NCBI GenBank assembly: GCA_036250225.1
Contig: JAPZLL010000001.1
Span: 186,001 to 250,000 of the forward strand
Source of the DNA: Cercophora sp. LCS_1
Lineage: Eukaryota > Ascomycota > Sordariomycetes > Sordariales > Lasiosphaeriaceae
Direction of reading: 5' to 3'
DNA length: 64,000 nt
Shown here: positions 12,059 to 23,194 of the stretch, piece by piece
How the letters are laid out: each line of letters starts with the position of its first letter
Numbering within the stretch: the first letter of the stretch is position 1
Made by a program: the position numbers and the translations under genes
Notes under the pieces: model-generated
Seen by the model: only the letters and a program-made list of their open reading frames with translations
Told to the model about the DNA's origin: nothing
The model's database searches: none

Positions 12059-13239
12059 CTAGATACCCCGGTTGAAGACGACCAAACCCCCCTCGCCTCC
12101 CCGTCCATGGAACTCCTCTTCCAGACTGTCCGCCTTGACCTTTTGCCTCTGCGGGAACGCCGCAAGTGCGAGCGGCAGGACGGCATAGCTGACAACCAGG
12201 ATCAGGCCCAGGTTCACAGGTGTCGTGTATCGAGGGTTCTTCTTGAGCCACTCGCCGCGCTGCAGCCTGACGAGAATCAAAGGCGGGATGATCATGATGG
12301 GCGAGCTGTTGAAGACACGGCTAAAGGCTGTCTCGGCCACGGCTACGGTTGCGGCCTTCTTGCTCTTACCTAGGCTGACGACTTCGCCCTCTGATTTGGA
12401 GTCGTTGGTGACGGGGAAGACGTCGATGCCGGTGCGCATCTCCTCGCCGCGCATGAGGAAGACGTTGAGGAAACCAGCGCTGGCCACGGCAGCGAAGGGG
12501 ACGAGTCGGCCGAGGATGAGCTTGGTTGAGGGGGAGACGCTCTTGAGCCGGGGCACAAGGGAGTTGAGACCGACGGCAACGGAGCAGGAAGCACCGACGG
12601 CAAGGAAGTAGGACTGCGCGATCTTGGACCAGGAGAGTGGAGAGGATTTGTTCGAGTTGGAGTAGTTGATCGCGACGTTCAGGGACTGGTTGGCTACCTG
12701 CCAGGCGATTGTTCCGCGGTTCTAGAGAGGCAAGTGTCAGTCCTATCCTCCCAGGGTTGGTAAAAGGTAAGCCTACGCCAAGGTTGGGTGTCAACATGCC
12801 GGCTGTGACAACCAAGTTGGACAAGACGAAGCAGGACATGCGGAAGGGCAGGAAGACCGGTTCTCCTGTGTCTGGGTGGAGGGTTGAGTCGACGATCTTC
12901 TTAGCCCGCCAGAGCTGTGGTGTCATCTCCTTCGTCTCGCCTTGCTTGTAAGATATGAGGAGCCTCTTGGCCTGTTCGAGGCCAGTCTTGCCTACGAGGA
13001 GGGTGCTAGGGAGGCACTTATCAGCACTTGTCTACTTTGGAACATGGTACTCTCTGACCACCACGCGAACAACCGCGATCCCAAATTTTGGACAACACTT
13101 GTGTCTACAAACAGCCCACCATTGAGCATTCTCACCTCGGATCCGTAATTCCAACCGTATGCCTCACACGGCCCCAGTATGTGTTTAGGTCAAATTGAGA
13201 CTCCGGTAGCGCCCTCGCGCCGGGAAGGGAGGCCGACAT
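12059..13239 (-). CDS. fsf1: Sideroflexin / tricarboxylate carrier family protein, Fsf1 homologue
   Basis: Mitochondrial inner-membrane carrier; animal SFXN1 transports serine into mitochondria, while the fungal substrate is not established. Exons 13136-13239, 12777-13005 and 12059-12721 encode 331 residues, starting MSASLPGARALPESQFDL. Introns are 13006-13135 (130 nt, donor GTGAGA) and 12722-12776 (55 nt). Family features are the early DLNTYWGRVRHTVGITDP, then TGLEQAKRLL, AGMLTPNL, WQVANQSLNVAINYSN, hydrophobic helices (SYFLAVGASCSVAVGLN, LVPFAAVASAGFLNVFLM, MIIPPLILV, LGLILVVSYAVLPLALA) and the end FNRGI. It has no cleavable presequence, as in the family. The gene is divergent from the MFS gene with 514 bp between starts. 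Confidence 0.92.
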
Positions 13240-13753
13240 GTTGTCGCGTCGCCAAACGGGCGTCTCTCGAAGATTAGAACGGGTTGAGGCCGCTAGATGC
13301 TGGTGGGAGCCGGCCGGAACGGATACCAGAGCACCAATTCGTAAATTCCCGGTTCGGAACTGCAGTGGCCCGGCTTATCTACAAGGAATTGGCCTTGGAA
13401 TGCTGTGTATCGCAAGTTGAAGCAGGCGGTGAGAATGGAAGATAAAATTGAGACCCTGGATAACAATGGCTCCGACCTCGGTGTCGCACTGCTGCGGGGC
13501 ATCACAGTGCCTGAAGCCGCCGCTACCCCGGGTTTGACAGGGGGGTCAGCGACCGCTGTGGCTGCGAGCTTCTCGCGCAGGCAAGCTTCCACCCCACATT
13601 CAGCCGGGGAGCTCTCACTGTCCGCCGACGCGACTACTCACCCGGAACCCGAGCTATGCCGCAAACACCAACAAACTGCTCCCAAACATCCTCGTGACGA
13701 CCATGTAAAAGCACCCCGACGGCTACGAGAACCTCAGTTGATCCCTCGACCCA
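13240..13753. promoter_or_regulatory. Divergent promoter region FSF1 / MFS transporter
   Basis: The 514 bp between the two divergent start codons must carry both promoters. An ATG at 13435 opens a 110-codon frame that ends at 13767, overlapping the transporter ATG (13754) in another phase. If it is in the mRNA leader it would act as an overlapping upstream ORF. Confidence 0.45.
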
Positions 13754-15589
13754 ATGGCACAGCCTAGCGCCGCGCAGCGGCTGATGCGCCTGCTGCCCTT
13801 CTCGGCGTCGACCACGCCCCTCCAGGCGCTGACATACCTGCTCGGCATTTCCCTCTTCAGCATCTCGTTCCTCGTCTTCCTCAACAGTAGCGTCTCTTTC
13901 GTCATCACAAACCTCATAGGCGTCAAGGATGGCGTCGGCGACATCGTGGGCACTCTGGGCTTCGTTGACGAGATTGTCGCCCTGATCGCATGCCCGGTCT
14001 GGGGTCTGGTCTCGGACCGGAGTGGTGTGCGCTTCGTCGCCGTCACGGGCTACACGGTTATCGGCCTGTCGCTCTTCCTCTTCGTTCAAGCTCGCAATGT
14101 CTACCCACAGTTGTTACTAGCGCGCATCTTCTTCGCTGTGGGAGCCACCGCGGCGTAAGCTCCAGTCTCCGTCGTACGCAAACAAACGTAGCGCATAGCT
14201 AACATGACCCTACGCAGAGCGACAATGGTGACAGCTATTCTTCCCTCCTTGACCGACGAGAGCGGCCCAGCGGCCGATACTATTCCTAAATCCCCAGCGA
14301 CTCCCAGAACGAGCGTAGCCCTCTCGATGGACTCGGAGATCACGATTACCCCCGAGCGCTTTCGCAACAGCAGCATTAGCACCGAGGTAGACTCCGAAGC
14401 CGCCGGGAGCGTCTCAGGGGCAGACAACAGAGGCAAACCCTCGGTTTTGGCTGGCTACGTCGGGCTCTTTACAGGCTGCGGTGCGCTCGTCGCCCTGACG
14501 CTCTTCCTGCCCTTGACGTCCCGATTCGCTCCCATCGAAGGCGTCACTATGGCTCAAGCGGTCCAATACAGTTTCTACGTGGTGGGAACCATATCCTTCC
14601 TCGTGGCAATCTTTGTCTTCTTTGGCCTCCGCGGGCTTCGCGGCGAGGAAGGCAAGGGTCTTCGCTTGCTCCTCGGTCTTCGAGGCTCGAGTCCCGACGG
14701 CACGGCTTCGCAATCCCCCAAAGCCAAGGTTCTTCCCTACTGGCACCTCCTCAAGGACTCGATCCGTCTTGGCTTTACCGACTCAGATATCACCCTGGGC
14801 TATCTCGGCGGCTTTGTGGCGCGGGCCTCTACCGTTGCCATCTCCCTGTTCATGCCGCTGTTCGTCAATACTTTTTTCATCGACAACGGCTTCTGCAAGG
14901 GCTCTCCTCATGACCCCAACGACAAGCTCAAGGAGGAGTGTCGAAAGGCATATATACTTGCTTCCATCCTGACAGGTGTCGCCCAACTCATGGGCCTCAT
15001 CTGCGCGCCTGTGTTTGGCTATCTCTCCCGTCACCCTGGCAGGCTGAACTATCCCATCGTTGTTGCAACCACGTTTGGAATCATTGGCTATCTCGCCTTC
15101 CCGCGTCTCCAAAGTCCCGAGTTCGACAACAAGGATGGTCGGGGAGGTGGTCCTGTCGTTTTCCTGTTCGCCGCGTTGATTGGTATAAGCCAGATCGGTG
15201 CCATTGTTTGCAGTCTCGGCTCGTTAGGCCGGGGCGTGTTGAAGGCGGATATCGTGAACGTATTGACCACACCGGACGGTGATCAAGAGACATTGATCGA
15301 ACCAGTTGACGGTTCCAATGATACAGCGCCATTATTGGAGACCGAGGCGGTTTTGCCCGAGGATACAGTATCGAGAGTGAGACTCAAGGGCTCAGTAGCG
15401 GGCGTGTATTCGTGGTGCGGAGGCGCGGCCATCCTCCTGTTGACAAAAATGGGAGGGTATCTGTTTGATAAGTGGTCAACGGGAGCACCATTCTACATGA
15501 TGGCCGTCTTCAACGGCATCCTACTGACAACAAGCCTGGGTATCGATATCGCCAAAGCAAAAAGTCGAGGAAACGGGCTAAGGATATGA
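13754..15589 (+). CDS. Major facilitator superfamily transporter
   Basis: Polytopic membrane transporter, about 12 hydrophobic segments, 590 residues, substrate unknown. The start ATG at 13754 gives MAQPSAAQRLMRLLPFS. Exons are 13754-14154 and 14218-15589. The intron 14155-14217 (63 nt, GTAAGC, branch GCTAAC, CAG) rejoins FFAVGATAA to ATMVTAILPSL. The MFS loop 2-3 signature is visible as WGLVSDRSGVRF after the second helix. A long hydrophilic loop (residues about 145-215, Ser/Thr/Glu-rich) follows the fourth helix. A second loop near residues 500-535 is acidic. The C-terminal pairs of helices are clear (GVYSWCGGAAILLLTKMGGY, YMMAVFNGILLTTSLGI). No secretion signal is present. I do not assign a symbol because several fungal subfamilies fit. 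Confidence 0.88.
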
Positions 15590-15856
15590 TTGTAACATTG
15601 GGAATCAAAAGTTTATAGCATGTCACAAAGGGCGGAAACATGAATGTACAAAACAGGCGTTGGGCGCCTTGTTTTTCCTTTACTTGATGCCACCACCACT
15701 GCCTTGCCTAGATGTTCATTACTTTTCCCTGGTGCTCATGGAGGGCGTTGAAAGCTCACAATGTTCAGATGAAACGGGCCACCTTCCCTCAAGGGTATGT
15801 AAACGAACGTAGGAGCATCGACTCTCACTGGAAAAGGCCATGGGTCCCAAGTAATT

Positions 15857-15933
15857 GCCACCTATGGCGCAGCGGTACGGCGAGCGAGGACTGCAATTTG
15901 AATACCCTCTGGGTTCGAATCCTGCAGGCGTCT
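15857..15933 (+). pseudogene. tRNA-like sequence with intact A and B boxes, probably a tRNA relic
   Basis: A perfect A box (TGGCGCAGCGG, 15865-15875) and a perfect B box (GGTTCGAATCC, 15912-15922) lie at normal tRNA spacing. The ends 15857-15863 and 15926-15932 pair at five of seven acceptor positions. The D stem and anticodon stem do not form, and the T stem has a mismatch and two wobble pairs. A GCA triplet sits where a Cys anticodon could be, but identity is unsafe. A degraded tRNA or tRNA-derived element is the best reading; a chance match of both boxes is less likely. Confidence 0.4.
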
Positions 15934-16046
15934 GAGATCGTTTGTGCTGCGTCTTGGAATCGACGAGGACACTGACTAGACTTGGTGCTCTGAGATCGAG
16001 TTCCCATTCCAGTTTTTGCTCTTTTTGCTCTTCGTTTTGGGTGCGC

Positions 16047-16067
16047 TTCCTTCCTTCCTTCCTTCCT
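16047..16067 (+). repeat. TTCC microsatellite
   Basis: Five tandem TTCC units in the MFS/STM1 convergent region, seen directly. Confidence 0.85.
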
Positions 16068-17296
16068 TTCATAAAAGGGAACCCGCTTGGCGTTTTGTAT
16101 ACCCGTTGGGCCGTTGGGGTTTGTTTTGATGTTCAGGACATCGCGGTTCTTGGCCTGGTGTTGCTCTTTTCCTCTTTCTGTCGGCGTTGCGACATTCAGG
16201 CGGAGGGAAGGGTATCAGTTTTTGTATTTTTCATATTACCATCCTGGTTTCTAAGAAACAAATGCTTCGCATGCGTGTCGATATCGGATGTCATCAACAC
16301 ACGTTCCTGCGCTCTTCACTGATCTGGTACGGGCCTTGCAAGACCCCCTTCGAATCATACCTATGCCCAACGAACCTCCTGTCAGGCTTCAGTATCAAAC
16401 AGACAGACTTCTTTGTCTCTTCTCCTAACTACCAGCACGTCTGATATCCTCCCTCCCACTGCGGACTTGCCGCCAGAGTTCAACCCAAAGAACACCCACA
16501 GCATCTCGCACTCGCGCTAATCCAAACACCCAAACACCCAAATACCAACCCGCAACACGATATATATCAACCAAATACCTTCATATTTGTCAATAAGTGA
16601 TCCAGTGCCTGTCGGCCTCGACATCACGACATGACCCTTGGCGAAAAAAACAAACATGTCACCCTACCGTTTCAACTGCATAAGCATATGCACAATGTCT
16701 TGCATGCATCCGTGGGGGGTGCATCGCGCGGTATTAGTATCACCACCCGGAAACCACAGGACACAGCCAGATAGTTTATCAGGGTTTTGAAAGAGAGAAA
16801 AGGCCGAGAGTCTACCATTGCAAAAAATGTCGAAAAGAAAAATGGCCACCACGGAAACGCGTTGCATATTACACCCAATTTTGTTCCCAAGCGGCCAACC
16901 CATCTCCCCGTACACATGCAAGGGCGCAAACGGAGAAGAACGACTCTTGCCGTCCAAGGAGAGACATCGCAGAGAAGAGAAAAACAAGGCCATGTGCGAG
17001 GGGGTACGTGGTTATATGCGGGAAATCAACAATGAGATTCATGGAAACATTTCTCTTGCTTTTCTGCCGGGACCAGGGACCAACGAAGACGCCATGAAAT
17101 TTTGGTGCCGCCGCCGAGAGGTGGAACAGTAAGTAACCCAGATAACCATCCGCATACTGGCTGACTTTTGTCCTCCCCCTTAACCGCCAATTTTACCCAT
17201 TACCCGCCTCCCTAACGATCGCAGACTCCAGGAAAAATGAGAGGCGGTCGATCCCAGTGCCGCGCGCCTCGTTGCGCCGTGTCATGCTGCGCGTGT

Positions 17297-18707
17297 TTAT
17301 TTGCCACCCAGGCTGGGGAAGGCAGACTCGTCGCTGGTGTTGACGGGAGCCTTATTCTCGCCACCTTGACGAGGGCCACCACGTCCGCCGCGGAACTCGC
17401 CACGGGGAGCACCACGGCCACGACCGCCGCCGCGAGGACCATCACCACGGCTGCCACCGCGACCGCCGCGGCCACCACGGCCAGAGCGCTCAGGCTCAAC
17501 AAAGCGGTTGTCAATCTCGACGAGCTGCTTGACCTTGCGCTCGCGCTCGCGCTTGGCCTTGCCACCAGTGCCGGCAAAGTAGTCCTCATCCTCATCCTTG
17601 ACGAGGGGCTTGGCGGCAGCCCACTTCTTGTCCTCCTTGGTGCCCTCGTTGGCCTTGCGGGGGGCAAAGCTGGACTCAAGAGCAAGCTTCTTCTCGGCTT
17701 GCTGAGCGAGGTACTGGTCAAGCGTGATGTGCTTGTCCTCCTCCTCTTCCTTGGCCTCCTCGGCCTCGCCAGCCTCACCCTCGGCCTTCTCCTTTTGGGC
17801 AATCTCCTCGCCGGCCTGCTCGTCCTTCAGCTCAGCCTCGCCCTCAGTGGCACCCCAGCCCTGAGCGGTGGCCTTCTCGGTGTCGCTGTGTGCCATGTCA
17901 ATATGTAGATCATATGCGCGCACACATCAACTTACGTGACACCAGTCTTACTGTGGCGGTCATCCTGGTTGCGCGGGAACCTACCGCCGCGGCCTAGATG
18001 AAAGTTAGCTTCTGGAAAGGATGCGCTCGGTAGAATGGAACTCACCACCGCGGGAGCGGGCGCCATAGCCGCCTCTCGGGCCACCGGCACGAGCCTCATC
18101 AGTGGGCTTGCCACGATTGCGGTCATGGCCGGCATTGCGGTCGCGGAAAGCTGTTCACAGATACTGTGAGCAATCTGGACAGGCCAAGGTGCGCCAGGGG
18201 GAGCTTCAGGGGTACAACATACCAGCCTCGTTACCGCTGGCACCGCCCCGACGGGGAGTAGAGGTGGCGGGAGCCTTGGAAGGAGCGGCACCATCGGCAT
18301 TGCGCTTGGTGGTGTGGGTTGATGTCTTCTCCACGGTCTTCACCGGGGCGGCGGGGCTCTCATCACCCTCGACATCATTGCCTATAATCCCCCAACGTCA
18401 GTCTCCTATCCTCGGTCGCAACCAAGCTTCGAGTTTCGAAGGGATCGATTTTTTTCTGGAGTGTGTGGCTGGTGACTAACCGAGGAGATCGAAAAGGTTC
18501 TACAGGCGAAACAGACGAGTCAGTTCTCAGCTTCAAAGGCCTCCAACAAAGTGGCAAAGCTCGTTTCGCTCAATCGCCAGAGGGCGCAATCGAATGAATG
18601 GGAGCTCCGGCGGGCCGTTGCGGGTTGAGGAAGAAGCCGTTGGGCAGAGGCCACAAGCTTCCCCCGGGCTGGTGGGTAGGCAAACGCACCTTGGAGGCGA
18701 CAGACAT
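17297..18707 (-). CDS. stm1: Stm1/SERBP1-type ribosome- and RNA-binding protein
   Basis: Expected to bind and preserve translationally inactive 80S ribosomes and to bind RNA; cytoplasmic. Six exons: 18690-18707, 18481-18499, 18223-18381, 18046-18150, 17936-17993 and 17297-17885, joined length 948 nt, 315 residues. The start gives MSVASK, then NLFDLLGNDVEGD, the Stm1 N-terminal motif. The middle is Arg/Gly-rich (GGPRGGYGARSRGGRGG). The sequence HITLDQYLAQQAEKK opens the HABP4/PAI-RBP1 domain, followed by an RGG-rich tail ending AFPSLGGK. Introns are 18500-18689, 18382-18480, 18151-18222, 17994-18045 and 17886-17935. The first two exons are only 18 and 19 nt, so automatic annotation could easily begin too late. 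The family call is firm. Confidence 0.93.
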
Positions 18708-21700
18708 CTTGTCGCCGTTGGTTATCGCCCTTCAAGGCGTTTGTTGTACGGTCGGCCAAAGTCTCCGGATGCGGAGTGGGAGAGAATAGGTGCCGATGCA
18801 AGCGCTTAACAGGTCATGCCCTGGTGTTGGTCGCGCTGCTTCCTGAATTCGATCAAGCCGTGTTCGCTGGTTGGTCGTGACAACGGCGAAAGTTTTGAGA
18901 TTTCGCTTGCTGTTGGGCCAATTCCTTCCTGGGAGGTAAAGCACGGACCAGGCGCCCCACCCAACCGTCGTTGCTGCTTTGCCGGCCCTTTTCCTTTTTT
19001 CGAAAATTCAGTGCGCTGAGGTTATTCTTTAGGGCTTTATGTCTGGACGGGTAGGGAAGCGACAACTGCGTTCTCGTCGCTTGGAAACTGCAGTAACCGT
19101 GACGCGCAACCACCAGAGGATGCATCAACGAAGAAATTGAAATGATTGTCTGCGATCCCGGATTTTTCTTGTTTCCGTTGCCATCCATCTTCATGGAAGC
19201 GATTCCGCACAATAAAACAGTCGCGTTGTCAGCCTTCTCGAGGGTAGCGAACTGCTCGCACCCCGAGAGAAGTATTGCCTTTGATACCTGATTTGCTAGC
19301 TGCGTTGCGTTTGAGTATGAGACTGACTGGCTGGGGTTGATTGCGTATTAGTAGTGCTCGCTCCGTTCCCAGAATTGGGGTGTTTGAGATTCCGATCACC
19401 AGGAACGCTTGCAATTATGCTTTCTGATCATCTTTCTATGTTATTGAGGGAAACACATGAGCTGCAATGATGAGATCTCAACCGCTTCCGTAGCCGCGGA
19501 GCAGTATAATCTATGCTATGCGAGTACTACATAATCGTCGAATAACTATGAAGCAACGGCCTGCGGTCAAACGTTCGGGAAACAACTAGGCTAGAGCTGA
19601 ACTAGATAAGAGGAAAAAGCTTACTAGTCTAGATTAGGCGCTCAATCATATCTATTTGAATCCAATTCTGTCATTCTCTAGAGGTAACATCTCGGTAGTT
19701 AGTTCATGAATTGCCTCCGGGATCTAGGTTCATATTTTGAGGGGCAACATACACCGATACATAATCAAGTTCATCAACATGGCTCGATATATACCCCTGG
19801 TGAAACCAAGAGTCCATACTCCACCAGGGCCTGATCCCAGCTTCTTAGGACAAGTTCAGATACCCCCAACGTAAAGTGGTTAAGGTATGTATCAAATGTC
19901 GCCCTGTCGAATATTTCTCTTTGAATTCTCTTTGATTGACTTTGCACATATCTTACCCATCCAGGTCAACATCAGCACAGAAGCGACACCTCCAGAGGAG
20001 AGATGATAAACCCGATATCAAACAAATGATCTGACTGTCCATTTATTGTGAAAGAGAGTAGTTAAATGCTCCGGGTACCGTACCTATGTCATGGTTCTAT
20101 CTGGTGGGTATCTCTAAGAGATACGGGTACCAACCAGGCATAGATGATGTATGACCTTCCAAGGCAGGCGTATTGGATCCTTATGCCAGTCTGGGGTCAC
20201 TAGATAGCTCACTGCTTTGGGATCCTGAACAAGAAGATTATGGTACCAGAGAAGAGTCATCGTCGGATACTATCAGTTTCCAGCATTGGAAGCTAGAACC
20301 TAATACTTGGACAAAAAGTAACGTAGGGACTCGCGACGATGATATCAACCAGACATATTTCTTCGTGCGATATTACCAACGGTGCGATTAGCAGTAACAT
20401 CAAGAGGATTAGCTGGGCCTGTGGTGCAGGATTTAGCTTCTCTTTATATGATGAGCAATCTGGCTTCAGATATCACATCGTTATGCCATTGGCCTCAAAA
20501 TTCTGTGTTCTGGTATACATGGCTGATATGACTAGATGCTATGCTGTTTATATCATCGTGTTGCTGAAAGCTAGCTATGCCCTAGTGACCCCTGACGGGG
20601 ACGAGACACAAGGCACAACGCCGAGGCGAGCCAAGGAAAACACCGAGACCTACCTCGTCTGTGATACCCACTCTTCCATCCTTAATGAGCTAAGTACAGG
20701 CCAAGAGCGTGCTATGCAGAGGAAGACAGGACATCGTCTGTGAAGACCCCAAGAGGCGAAAAGAATATACCAAAAGGCAAAGGCGAAAATCGTGAGAAAA
20801 GAGAAATACCGAATTGAACAGACCCAGCATGGGAAGAAAACAAACACATCTCACATAACACATATCATTCCACATCATCAAAGACATACTTCATCCGAAA
20901 CACATCCTACAGGAGAATGAGATCTGACAGATGGGACCACGCGAAACAGGCCCTTGTATTCCCACGGGAAGACTCCCACCAAGGAAGACGGTCATCCAAC
21001 CGATAGCCAGCCGAAGAAATGCCCCCAACATCCCACCTCGAAGAAACTAAGATAGGAACTAAGGATGGACTCACAACGGGCAAGTTGTTCCGGCACGCAG
21101 GTGAGGACAGTTACATCAACACTGTCGAGAGTGTTGAAAGACGGCCATCTTCACCCAATGTCCCATGTCGACTGACCCTTGCCCGTCTGCCAACTGTCGT
21201 CTCTCCCATTTGTCGAGTAACATAAACCGAACCCAAACAACCCAAAAACCAAGAACTTTTGTTGAACCTTGCGTCGCGACCGCCCCAAATGTACAAACTG
21301 AATAGCGAACTGGCCACCCCAAGCCATGGGTATATCCTCCTTTTCTGAATAAACATGAATGAGATGAACCGAGATGCTGAGGTGGCCGCCAAAAGAAATG
21401 AGTAAAATGCTGGTCGTTCGCCATCCATATGCGTGAGACAAAATTAATTATGACGTTCCCCAAAGCCGCCATGCCGTCCAATGCAAATGCTTCCGGGGTA
21501 TCTCGAATGTGTTTTGTTTGCCCGCCGTACTTTTCCGGAATTGTCGCTAAGTCACCAAAGAAATGTTCCATCGTCCTGTCATCGTATACTGATCCTCCAG
21601 AATCTTTAACTGCGCAGTCTGTCGCTAAATAGAGAGGCCCGGTGGTCTCGACTGCTCATCATACTGGAATATGCCCTGCTGGGCGGCGTGCAAGAGGCTA

Positions 21701-21744
21701 AGCCCCACAACATCCACGAAGCCCTCCTCGGACACCGCTTCGTT
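18708..21744. other. 3 kb gene-poor stretch with an AT-rich, TA-rich island at about 19420-20600
   Basis: The stretch nearest STM1 is its promoter. From about 19420 to 20600 the sequence is visibly richer in A+T and in TpA steps (CTAGTCTAG, TATATATAC) than the genes. Short frames such as 20173-20391 have no recognisable domain. The composition fits a relic of a repeat mutated by RIP (C:G to T:A), but I cannot name an element or find ends. The portion 20880-21740 is probably the bZIP 3' UTR. Confidence 0.45.
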
Positions 21745-23194
21745 TCATCTCATGTTGCTGGTGTCGAAAGAGAACTGAGTGGGGAAGGCCATGCTTGCGC
21801 TTAACCCGAAGGGGTCGAAATCGTAACCGGGATCGAGGAGCTGTGTCATCGATGGGTAAGGCGGTTGCTGCGTATGAGCAGCGCTCTCCATCGGTGACTG
21901 TCCAGCTAGTTGCTGACTGCCCGGAGGGCCGGTCGTGACCGGCGATGCGAGTGCCATTGGCTGTGGCTCGTTCGGGTAGCCAGCGCCAGGATATGGACCC
22001 GGTCCGGGGGTGTCGGGAGGATCGTTGGGATCCTCCATCATATCTGCGGCGGCATCGTACTCCTGCTCTGTACTCACGGGTTAAGAATAGGACGGACAAA
22101 GTTCTATAAGTGGGGGGTGGGGAGGATGAAGAAAACGGGTCAGCTTGCCGAGTTGCTCAATATGATTTTGGAATGAAGGCGTTGGGTAGAACTGAGCGGA
22201 TGTACCCGGTACACCTGGTCTCGCGTGGCCGGCCCCTTGGTGGAGCACAGGGTGAAGCATTGGCCGTTGGCCGGGCAAGGCGTGAGGCGGAGGCGGAGCC
22301 TTCATGGCCGAAGGTGCGGGCATCGATGCTCGGGCAGACGCTGACAGGTGATCGGAACTAGCCGGCGATGGCGCATGCTGAGAGCCGTACGATGTCGTCG
22401 CAGAAGGGGATGCTGAGTGTGAGGAAGGAGTGGGCCTGCTTTTGGGAGAGGTCGCCGAGCCGTGCGGATGAAGTGGCGGCGGCAGCGGAGAGACAATGCC
22501 TGGCTCCAGCTTTGGCGCGATGCTGGAATTCGACCTGCGGGCATGATGTCTGTTCAGAATGGCTCGTTGAATCGGCGGCGGCTGCACGAGATTCTGAGGC
22601 ATATGAGTTGGACCAAGATTTGGACTGCCAGTCTTGGCGCGAAGCTCAGCTTGCACATCGATACCTGAGGAGCCATGGTCAGTCGTGCATCAGGGCAGTT
22701 GACGATGAGGGACTCATACCTTTTTCAAGGAGGATGCGCTCAAGCAACGAGTTCTTATACCGAAGCATTAAACACTCGTCGGCGGCGTGGCGGTGGGCAG
22801 CCTGGAGATTGGCCAAGTTCTGCTCATGAGTCCGGATGGCCTCCTCGAGCTGCTTGATGTACTCAGTCCGTCTTTCACGGAAGGCAGCTTGAGCTTGTCG
22901 GTTTCTTTGCTTCCTTTCCTCTGATGTTGCATAAATCTGCGGGTCGCGTTAGCATCTGTGCGGAACCGAGGAAATGTTGGCGAATTGTGGTATAAGAGAT
23001 ATGCCCAGATTGGACGTGATGAGATGATGCCATCGGGTCTTACGTACCGGTTTGCGGCCCCCCTTCCGCTTTGGTTGTTGATTCTCCTGTGTCGTGTTGA
23101 CAGGGGGGGCTTCTCCTTCCGGGCTGGACTCCATTGATGCTTCACTATCTTCCTTGGTTGGGTCGTGCTTGTCGACGGACATCTTTTCTGACAT
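21745..23194 (-). CDS. bZIP transcription factor (AP-1-like, Pezizomycotina family)
   Basis: Nuclear sequence-specific regulator of 400 residues. Exons are 23048-23194, 22720-22936, 22149-22664 and 21745-22067. The ATG at 23194 opens MSEKMSVDKHDPTKED. The DNA-binding basic region spans residues about 58-72 (KQRNRQAQAAFRERR), followed by a leucine-zipper coiled coil (QLEEAIRTHEQNLANLQAAH) and the conserved tail MLRYKNSLLERILLEKG, which is a strong family signature. The remainder is Pro/Ser/His-rich, probably an activation region. Introns are 22937-23047 (111 nt), 22665-22719 (55 nt) and 22068-22148 (81 nt). The last uses GC-AG (GCAAGC...GTACAG) and rejoins HIEQL to EQEYDAAADMM. If retained, a stop at 22081 replaces the last 107 residues with about 22 others. 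The upstream 6.3 kb has no gene. Confidence 0.92.

Larger units (their letters stand above)
15590..17296. other. Convergent intergenic region MFS / STM1
   Basis: About 1.7 kb between two convergent stop codons. It holds a tRNA-like sequence (15857-15933), a TTCC microsatellite (16047-16067) and a CACCCAAA repeat near 16525. An ATG at 16827 opens a 101-codon frame ending at 17132 that has no recognisable domain. The rest is presumably 3' UTR. Confidence 0.5.

Noticed and set aside
16827..17132. 101-codon ATG frame between the MFS and STM1 genes
   Set aside because: Lies in the convergent 3' region, has no recognisable motif, and could be 3' UTR read by chance.
17237..17908. 223-codon plus-strand frame rich in Leu/Ala/Thr
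   Set aside because: Antisense reading of the RGG-rich STM1 exon; composition follows from the GC-rich repeats.
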